64,000 nucleotides of DNA, taken from contig JANEZZ010002199.1 of NCBI GenBank assembly GCA_026122225.1, positions 1-64,000 of the forward strand, given 5' to 3'. A program made the translations under genes and the position numbers. Positions 60,701-64,000 of the stretch are shown here, one piece after another. The notes under the pieces are model-generated. The model was not told the origin of the DNA, searched no databases, and saw only the letters and a program-made list of their open reading frames with translations. Position 1 is the stretch's first letter; each line of letters starts with the position of its first letter. Source of the DNA: Heloderma charlesbogerti (lineage: Eukaryota; Chordata; Lepidosauria; Squamata; Helodermatidae).

Positions 60701-62826
60701 ACAAAATCTCCAAGTGGTTCACACTAAAATGCATATATAATACCATACAAATATGAAATGATAAATAATTAAAATTTTAAACAGCAAAGACAGCCATAAA
60801 ACAAAGCAGTGACATTGTCCATTACAGGTCAGGGAAACCCTGTGTAATATGTTTTCGAGAGGTGTTTGATGCTTGTCACAGCTTCTGCCTCTCAAACCAC
60901 ATGTGGGAGCGTATCCCAGAGGGCTGGTGCCACTACCAAGAAGACCTGCTTGTGTGCTATTACCTGGTGACCTTCTATTGGCGGTGGAACAACCAATAGG
61001 AGCTCTTCTGAAGACCTCAGGAGTTGACTGGGTGTATATAGGGGAAGGCGGTCAGTCAAGACCTTTCATTCTCTTTCCCCAACAGAAGACGTTGGTCCAA
61101 AAATAAGCCATAGAATCATAGAATAGTAGGGTTGGAAGGGGCCTACAAGGCCATCAAGTCCAACCCCCAACCGTCCCCTAACTGCTAACCCCTAACCCCC
61201 AAGTCCCCTAACTGCTAGGTTCCAAGCAAACTATGTTCCAGGGAGGGCCTGCTTATATGGCCATTTTTCAAAATCACCAGCTCATTACAAGTTGGAGAAT
61301 TCTACGTTTAGGTATGTCAACTTTTTTCTTTTTTCAAAGTAAAGCAGGGCTGCTATGTATTTAATAGCTGCACTGAAGACAACTGCACCCCTACCCCTCG
61401 CTGCCGGTGCGGTGCTGGATTTTCTGTCAAGAATCGGCAGCGCACAGGCAGCGGTGGGGGGGGGGGAATCACTGATTTTTCTGGAAAACCAGGCGTATGA
61501 GGAGCACGTGGTTTGTTTGGCAGCCAAATAGTGCTCCCTGGGGACTTTGGGGAGTGCAGTTCTGCTTCAGAACAAGCCATGGACTCCCAGCGTGCCTTAT
61601 TTTCAAGAAAAAATGCTGCTTTTTCCCTTGCCGCTGCAGCAAATTCAGCAGTGGTGGAGGTTGCAAAAAAAAAACCAGATGAGTAAGGGCCACACTTAGA
61701 TTCTCTGTGGACACAGCAAGCGCTCTGGATCGGTTGACATGTGTCTTACCCATAATTACTTAGCTTAATGGGGTCGGGTCCCCTACAGGGAACAGCCTCC
61801 TTCCACCTCCGGCAGTGAACAGAGGAGGGGTCTCCCTCAGGAACTTACCATCTGCGCAGAGCAGGGAGTTGAGGGCCACATCCATCTCGATCCCTTCAGG
61901 CTACAGGAGGAGAGAAGGGGAAGGAAAAAGGGGTGAATGAGTGTCGGGAACTGTGAGGAGGTGGCTGCAGAAATGACACCTGAACTGAGAAGGGAGGGAA
62001 ATCAAATCTGAAAAAAAAAACATGGATGAAGCATAGGAGCGGGAGGATAAAGAGAACAAGAGCAGACAACACAAAGGGCCCTGAGATCCCATGACAGAAT
62101 CATGGCTTGTTGACTACCAAGGGGGCCTTCACATGGAGCTTTTATCCTGCGACTGAGATGGCTCAATCACGTAAGTTTGCGGGCCCTTTAGAGGACGCCG
62201 TGAACCTCCAGGGCATCTCCTGCACTAAATGCCCTTTGCTGCATTTTTAAATAGATCACAGATAATGAGCTATCAAATTACCCCCTTGTGTTTTGCTTGA
62301 GTCCCCTCCGTGAAAAGAGGAAAAGCTGCAAGAAGAGGAGCGATATCAATGGAAGATATGGAAGACTCAGATACGGGGAGAAGGAGGGGGAAAGGGGAGG
62401 GGGAAAGGAAGCACGTGTAAAGGGAGTCATCGTGATCCTGCATTTAAAATGGAAGCAGAAAGCCCTGTTTTATATGCAGGATTTTAGGCTGGTGTAGAGA
62501 TGCTCCAACTGTTGTCTCTCCATATCAAGGAATAGGACCAGCTTAAAAAGAGCAACTTGCCTGGTCAACTGTGGAGAGTAAAATCCTGTCCAGGTGGCCA
62601 GGACAGGAATGCTGTGTTCCCTCCTTTGCATGGCACTGTTTTCCTGCAACAGTATTTGCAGCGGCACATATATTATCACTTGCCACCCCAAGCAGCCCAC
62701 GTACCTCGACTAAGAGGGATTTGATCATGGTGTCCTTGTGCCCTTTGCTGGGCACCTCCACGATTTCATTCCCGCAGGGCTGAGCCCATGTCAGGGCCTC
62801 CGCGCTTGCAGTGAAGTTCACTTCAC
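40950..62826 (-). CDS. A2M: Alpha-2-macroglobulin-like protease inhibitor, 3' half (about 600 residues)
   Basis: Fifteen exons on the minus strand, listed separately, have GT/AG borders, compatible phases and no stops. Together they encode 600 codons that align in order with the C-terminal 40 percent of alpha-2-macroglobulin: the end of a macroglobulin domain (62826), the CUB/thioester-domain boundary, the thioester [10 protein letters not shown], the alpha-helical thioester domain, and the receptor-binding domain ending [11 protein letters not shown]. The protein is secreted. It traps proteases after bait cleavage, binds them covalently through the thioester, and is cleared by LRP1. The bait region and N-terminus lie beyond 64000. 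C-terminal residues (CST after YNAP) resemble A2M/PZP more than A2ML1, but ovostatin-like paralogues exist in reptiles, so orthology is not certain. The terminal exon is ambiguous. Confidence 0.93.
40973..40978 (-). terminator. Poly(A) signal AATAAA of the A2M-like gene
   Basis: AATAAA on the minus strand, about 100 bases beyond the favoured stop codon (41072-41074). Its position downstream of all recognised exons fits a short 3' UTR. Confidence 0.6.
41072..41079 (-). CDS. A2M: A2M-like, candidate terminal exon (coding part, D-L-stop)
   Basis: An AAG acceptor followed by ATCTGTAA would join to the last G of the previous exon to give Asp-Leu-stop. Mammalian A2M ends similarly (Asp-Leu before two or three more residues). 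The upstream tract is purine-rich, so the site is weak. The alternative is an acceptor at about 41143-41160 (CAG before CCTG), which would add about 55 residues and stop inside AATAAA. Confidence 0.4.
41721..42359. repeat. Tandem repeat, three 213-bp units
   Basis: GGCTGAAGGCAAAAG begins at 41721, 41934 and 42147, so the period is exactly 213 bp. The units are very similar. Since 213 is a multiple of three, a minus-strand frame (41585-42493) stays open through all three as a 71-residue repeat. It lies in the last intron of the A2M-like gene. The sequence resembles 50571-50700. Confidence 0.93.
42990..43031 (-). CDS. A2M: A2M-like exon, receptor-binding domain end
   Basis: 42 bp; acceptor CACCTCTAG, donor GTAGAG. 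Encodes (D)[13 protein letters not shown] plus one base. The Cys before the C-terminus pairs in the receptor-binding domain of the family. Confidence 0.9.
43304..43406 (-). CDS. A2M: A2M-like exon, receptor-binding domain
   Basis: 103 bp; acceptor TTTCTACAG, donor GTGAGA. Encodes [14 protein letters not shown], then [14 protein letters not shown], the most conserved strand of the domain. NMT is a possible N-glycosylation site. Confidence 0.93.
43569..43611. repeat. Perfect hairpin, 18-bp arms
   Basis: CCCTGCTGTTATCTCCAA (43569-43586) and its exact complement (43594-43611), with a 7-base loop TCTCAGG. It lies in an A2M intron next to a CR1/hAT-like low-copy region. Confidence 0.9.
44040..44560 (+). 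mobile_element. L2 LINE 3' end
   Basis: Encodes [18 protein letters not shown], then [18 protein letters not shown] and [20 protein letters not shown], the ORF2 C-terminus, followed by a 3' UTR. It lies antisense within an A2M intron. Confidence 0.85.
45423..45491 (-). CDS. A2M: A2M-like exon, receptor-binding domain
   Basis: 69 bp, phase 0 at both ends; acceptor TTCCTGCAG, donor GTACAG. Encodes [19 protein letters not shown] followed by YLDQ. Confidence 0.92.
45492..45968 (-). other. A2M-like intron, no other feature seen
   Basis: A 477-bp intron without recognisable repeats. Confidence 0.6.
45969..46059 (-). CDS. A2M: A2M-like exon, start of the receptor-binding domain
   Basis: 91 bp; acceptor GTCTCCCAG, donor GTAACG. 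Encodes [20 protein letters not shown] then [10 protein letters not shown]. It contains the helix that binds LRP1 in the human protein. The first of the two key lysines is kept; at the second the residue is Arg, followed by Lys. Confidence 0.93.
46673..47226 (-). mobile_element. Probable solo LTR
   Basis: 554 bp that read TGTCAGGGGTGTT... to ...ATCGTGACA on the minus strand, so both ends have the TG...CA rule with a TGTCA/TGACA inverted pair. An ATTAAAAG poly(A)-like signal lies about 85 bp before the 3' end. The flanking 5-mers are CATGG and CTTGG (4 of 5 equal). No internal retroviral or Gypsy coding sequence is adjacent. It lies in an A2M intron. Confidence 0.6.
47333..48134. mobile_element. 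hAT-type element, TAGGGATG ends, interrupted by CR1
   Basis: Body 47341-48126 with TAGGGATGG at the left and CCATCCCTA at the right. The flanking 8-mers ACAACGAC and GCAATGAC match at 6 of 8 positions. Contains a perfect 16-bp-arm hairpin (47509-47524 with 47538-47553) and a CR1 tail (47673-47825). No transposase. Confidence 0.65.
47673..47825 (-). mobile_element. CR1 3' end
   Basis: AGAATCATAGAATCATAGAA, then GGGCTGGAAGGGGCCTACAA and CCATCGAGTCCAACCCCCTG: the antisense CR1 terminus. Confidence 0.9.
48784..48911 (-). CDS. A2M: A2M-like exon (link to receptor-binding domain)
   Basis: 128 bp; acceptor GTTCCCAG, donor GTAATC. Encodes [20 protein letters not shown] then [18 protein letters not shown], ending in two bases of a Ser codon. 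Confidence 0.93.
50165..50383 (-). CDS. A2M: A2M-like exon, thioester domain end and CUB part
   Basis: 219 bp, phase 0 at both ends; acceptor TGTTTCAG, donor GTGAGT. Encodes [20 protein letters not shown], then [12 protein letters not shown] and [10 protein letters not shown]. Confidence 0.95.
50571..50760. repeat. Interspersed repeat (GGGGTGTTGAACCTC family)
   Basis: ACCAGGGGTGTTGAACCTCC, then GGGGAAGCTCTCGGGGGCCG and GGCCGAAGGC. The same series occurs at 41640-41760 next to the 213-bp tandem repeat. Probably a non-autonomous DNA element. Confidence 0.6.
50911..51140 (-). CDS. A2M: A2M-like exon, thioester domain
   Basis: 230 bp. Encodes [34 protein letters not shown] and [20 protein letters not shown]. 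The coding match is clear. The donor reads GTCGGTCC, weaker than the other donors in this gene; the acceptor is CACCGAAG. Confidence 0.93.
52021..52054. repeat. Microsatellite (CA)n
   Basis: About 16 units with one CG interruption near the start. Confidence 0.96.
52470..52940 (-). mobile_element. L2-like LINE tail split by a MITE
   Basis: AATATTTCTAGGCTGCCCTC at the left is the antisense 3' end. The sequence continues after the MITE with AAATGGGTTTTCAAGGCCTG and GCTGCCACAGAGAAGGCCCT, a diverged ORF2 tail. Confidence 0.6.
52647..52795. mobile_element. hAT-like MITE with 8-9-bp target duplication
   Basis: CCATTAAAT occurs at 52647-52655 and 52787-52795 around a 131-bp element with ATGGCTCTCCAGATGTTCTG and GGGGCTGATGGGAGTTGTAG, the CCCTCCAGATGTT family. 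Confidence 0.78.
53184..53349 (-). CDS. A2M: A2M-like exon, thioester domain
   Basis: 166 bp; acceptor CTCCCCAG, donor GTGAGA. Encodes [19 protein letters not shown], then [20 protein letters not shown] and [13 protein letters not shown]. It is about five residues shorter than human A2M in the loop after CLE. Confidence 0.95.
54135..54182. repeat. Microsatellite (AC)n
   Basis: About 24 uninterrupted units. Confidence 0.97.
54357..54431 (-). CDS. A2M: A2M-like exon, thioester domain
   Basis: 75 bp, phase 0 at both ends; acceptor TTCCTACAG, donor GTAAGT. Encodes [20 protein letters not shown] followed by PLPVT. Confidence 0.96.
54830..55232 (+). mobile_element. L2 LINE 3' end
   Basis: GAAGAGGGCCTTTTCTGTAG, GGCACCCTGGTTGTGCAATG and a 3' UTR ending AGAGAGCTTTGGCTATTGGG and an AATAAATAAATTAA tail. 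Confidence 0.85.
55488..55644 (-). CDS. A2M: A2M-like exon, thioester domain
   Basis: 157 bp; acceptor GTCTTGCAG, donor GTAAGC. Encodes [20 protein letters not shown], then [20 protein letters not shown] and [10 protein letters not shown]. Confidence 0.96.
56101..56140. repeat. Microsatellite (GC/AC)n
   Basis: GCGCGCGC grading into ACACAC repeats. Confidence 0.95.
56145..57310 (-). mobile_element. CR1-like LINE 3' ends (two pieces)
   Basis: A short end at 56145-56182 (CTGCTGGATCAGACGAAGGG) and a longer piece 56780-57310. The latter encodes on the minus strand [20 protein letters not shown], then a piece with [11 protein letters not shown], and after frameshifts the [14 protein letters not shown] end and 3' UTR. 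Confidence 0.8.
57421..57693. mobile_element. Foldback MITE, about 120-bp arms
   Basis: The ends TAATTTCAAAATATA and TATATTTTGAAATTA are complementary, and the arms continue imperfectly inward. The best block, AGAGCGGAAGTTCGGAATGC TGGG (57497-57520), is exactly complemented at 57594-57617. The centre is at about 57557. No coding capacity. Confidence 0.88.
57717..57758. repeat. Microsatellite (AC)n
   Basis: About 21 uninterrupted units, 22 bases from an A2M-like exon donor. Confidence 0.97.
57780..57864 (-). CDS. A2M: A2M-like exon, thioester domain
   Basis: 85 bp; acceptor CCGTTTCAG, donor GTGAGA. Encodes [18 protein letters not shown], then QHNQETGNT and two bases of Trp. It is one codon shorter than the human exon. 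Confidence 0.95.
58270..58299. repeat. Short perfect hairpin
   Basis: ATTAATCAACTAA and its exact complement with a 4-base centre. Confidence 0.8.
58437..58613 (-). CDS. A2M: A2M-like exon carrying the thioester CGEQ
   Basis: 177 bp; acceptor CCATCTCAG, donor GTGAGA. Encodes [20 protein letters not shown], then [20 protein letters not shown] and [12 protein letters not shown]. The internal Cys-Gln thioester (Cys-Gly-Glu-Gln) is intact, so covalent trapping should be possible. Confidence 0.97.
58640..59030. mobile_element. CR1-like 3' end (minus) then L2-like tail (plus)
   Basis: 58640-58712 has CCCTGCTGGATCAGACCAAG and GGTCCATCTAGTCCAGCATT. 58765-59030 has CAGGCAAAGACAGTTTTATT and ends CACCCTGAGCACCATTTTTT, as in 35835-36145. 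Confidence 0.7.
59031..60375 (-). other. A2M-like intron part; one MITE, otherwise unassigned
   Basis: Apart from the MITE at 59391-59494 and an AATAATAAAAGAGGATGCATG-type stretch at 59720, no named feature is recognised. Confidence 0.45.
59391..59494. mobile_element. Palindromic MITE (GTGCAATCC family)
   Basis: GGGTGCAATCCAATGCATGT at the left and a diverged complement ending AAGATTGCATCC at the right. The inner arm has AGTCCTACAACTCCCAGCAT. Confidence 0.75.
60376..60459 (-). CDS. A2M: A2M-like exon before the thioester
   Basis: 84 bp; acceptor TTTCTTGCAG, donor GTAAGC. Encodes [20 protein letters not shown] then RATHCVL. Confidence 0.93.
60648..61166 (-). mobile_element. L2-like tail and CR1 3' end
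   Basis: 60648-61060 starts with an ATTT-rich tail and TAATACCGCTTAACATAACA and continues as a diverged antisense ORF2 tail. 61108-61166 is the CR1 end (CATAGAATCATAGAATAGTA, GGGTTGGAAGGGGCC). Confidence 0.7.
61849..61900 (-). CDS. A2M: A2M-like exon before the thioester
   Basis: 52 bp; acceptor CTCCTGTAG, donor GTAAGT. Encodes [17 protein letters not shown] plus one base. Confidence 0.93.
62110..62505. repeat. Unclassified interspersed repeat, copy 2
   Basis: Reverse complement of the repeat at 33503-33905. Shares CCTTCACATGGAGCTTT, CATCTCCTGCACTAAATGCC, GATAATGAGCTATCAAATTA and AAAATGGAAGCAGAAAGCCC. Lies in an A2M-like intron. Confidence 0.75.
62705..62826 (-). CDS. A2M: A2M-like exon, first one in the window
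   Basis: 122 bp; acceptor TTTGTTCTAG, donor GTACGT. Encodes [20 protein letters not shown] then [19 protein letters not shown]. The preceding exon was not found up to 64000. Confidence 0.94.
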
Positions 62827-64000
62827 CTAGAACAAAAATGGCCACCGCCTCAGCACTTTATCTTTTTTGCACTGAGATCCCACCTTCTGGCCTCATTTTA
62901 TCCTTGCATGAAACTCCCTGGGCATTTTTGAAGAGTCAGACGCAGTCCTGCCATGGACCATGACACGCCGCCTTCTGGAGAACATCCGCTCCCTTGTGGG
63001 TTCCTTCGCTCTGGAATCCCCATAAACGTTAGCAAGCTAAGGAAATCCCAGGCAAGGGGGGTTTGCGGGCTGCCATAAATGTCTTGGTGGGCCGCATGCG
63101 GCCCGCAGGCCACACGTTTTGCACCCCTGCCCCAAGGAGAGATACACCGTCCCTGTTCAGATTGCGTTCAGTAGGAAGTGGCATGGGGACGCTGCCAGAG
63201 AGTGGCGGAGGAACAGCACGACCTGATTGCCCCAGAGGCCTAGGTGGCGTGACCTTCCCCTGCCAGCGAGACATTCATGCAGTGGGCCCAGCTCACCCTG
63301 GACGCTGGCTAGGGAGAGGGGCTCAGAGTTCATACTGCTCCTCTGCATTGCTCTCACAGCCCCGCCACAGATGCAAGAATGAAGCAGAGGATGCCTTCAT
63401 TGTAGGCCAGGGCTGTGGAACTTCAGGCATGGGGGCAAATCTGCCCCTCCGGCATTCCCCAGAGGTCCACACCCCCTTCTCCTTTCCCCAGCCACCCGTC
63501 ATTTGCTGGTTTCCCAACTTTTGCACAGTTTTCCCCGTTCTTGCTCCTAATGCTTAGCTATTGGCCGTAAGAGCATTACGGCAAAATGTGCTGCTCCTTT
63601 CGGGTACTTTGAGCCCCACCGCTCTTGCCTTCGGCCATGCCCACCAGAGGAAGGCAGCCCCCAAGGCTCCTCCAAGAGAGACGTTCTGCAGCCCTGTATG
63701 AGGCCGTGGCTCATGTCTAGCCAAGCGAGGGCTGCGGAGTCCAGCGAAGGGGCTGCATTCAACCCCTGAAGCAGAGTTCAGGGGTTTGTTGCCCCTGCTG
63801 GATGGCTAGAGGTAGGGAAGAGGGGCCCGGCGAGCCATGAAACCCCCCCAGGAATTATTCTGCTCGTCACATCTACGACCAACGGGGCCTGAAAGGCGGC
63901 TTTCCCCCCGAGCCAATCCGAGGGTGGCTACAGAGACCGCTGAGCTGGGCTGCCAAAGCCCATCTGTGAGCATGGAAGCGGCTCTCTCATCCTGGCACCC
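62827..64000 (-). other. A2M-like intron running off the window
   Basis: No further exon was recognised on the minus strand. A GGCCGCATGCGGCCCGCAGG stretch at about 63090 and a GGGCTGTGGAACTTCAGGC stretch at 63408 look like DNA-element pieces. Confidence 0.5.

Noticed and set aside
62827..64000. A further upstream A2M exon
   Set aside because: No minus-strand stretch matches the expected residues before the exon at 62826, so the next exon is assumed to lie beyond the window.

Overview
The window is vertebrate nuclear DNA, most likely from a squamate reptile (lizard or snake). The evidence is its repeat mix: a Sauria-type tRNA SINE (81-329), three sizeable BovB (RTE) copies plus a short 3' tail, many CR1 and L2 fragments, a full-length L1, hAT-type MITEs, and a vomeronasal type-2 receptor exon. 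Coding DNA is split into short exons with GT/AG borders. No bacterial feature of any kind is present. Most long open frames are transposon remains or chance frames.

Host genes. (1) Minus strand, 7.2-13.2 kb: the 5' end of a KRAB zinc-finger gene. A 5-codon start exon (8637-8651) joins in frame to a 127-bp KRAB-A exon (7215-7341). A strong CpG island (11950-13165) is the likely promoter. The finger exon would lie beyond the left edge or is lost. (2) Minus strand, 19.4-21.4 kb: a decayed C2H2 zinc-finger exon split by L2 copies. (3) Plus strand, 37.29-37.51 kb: exon 1 of a vomeronasal type-2 receptor, with no second exon in the window. (4) Minus strand, 41-62.8 kb: the 3' half of an alpha-2-macroglobulin-like protease-inhibitor gene. 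Fifteen exons have open frames and matching phases and encode about 600 residues, from just before the thioester domain (CGEQ) to the receptor-binding domain. The bait region and N-terminus lie beyond the right edge. The terminal exon is uncertain.

Mobile DNA, left to right. A Tc1/mariner remnant; a hAT element with an uninterrupted 873-codon BED-finger transposase (2222-4840); CR1, L2 and palindromic MITEs; a BovB copy with a 10-bp target duplication beside the CpG island; a CR1 reverse-transcriptase relic (16.2-17.5 kb); and a three-level nest (21.7-31.2 kb) in which a truncated L1 is split by a full-length L1, itself split by a near full-length L2. Both L1s have perfect target duplications. 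Then come two BovB copies in inverted orientation, CR1 pieces including an SGNH-esterase ORF1 relic, and a palindrome-rich hAT foldback element (36.2-37.1 kb).

The introns of the A2M-like gene hold a 213-bp triple tandem repeat, a probable solo LTR, further hAT MITEs, L2/CR1 tails, a 273-bp foldback element and several CA repeats. Four hAT-type termini share the start TAGGGATG, and the right end of the transposase-coding element has the same sequence. It may therefore be the autonomous partner of the MITE family.
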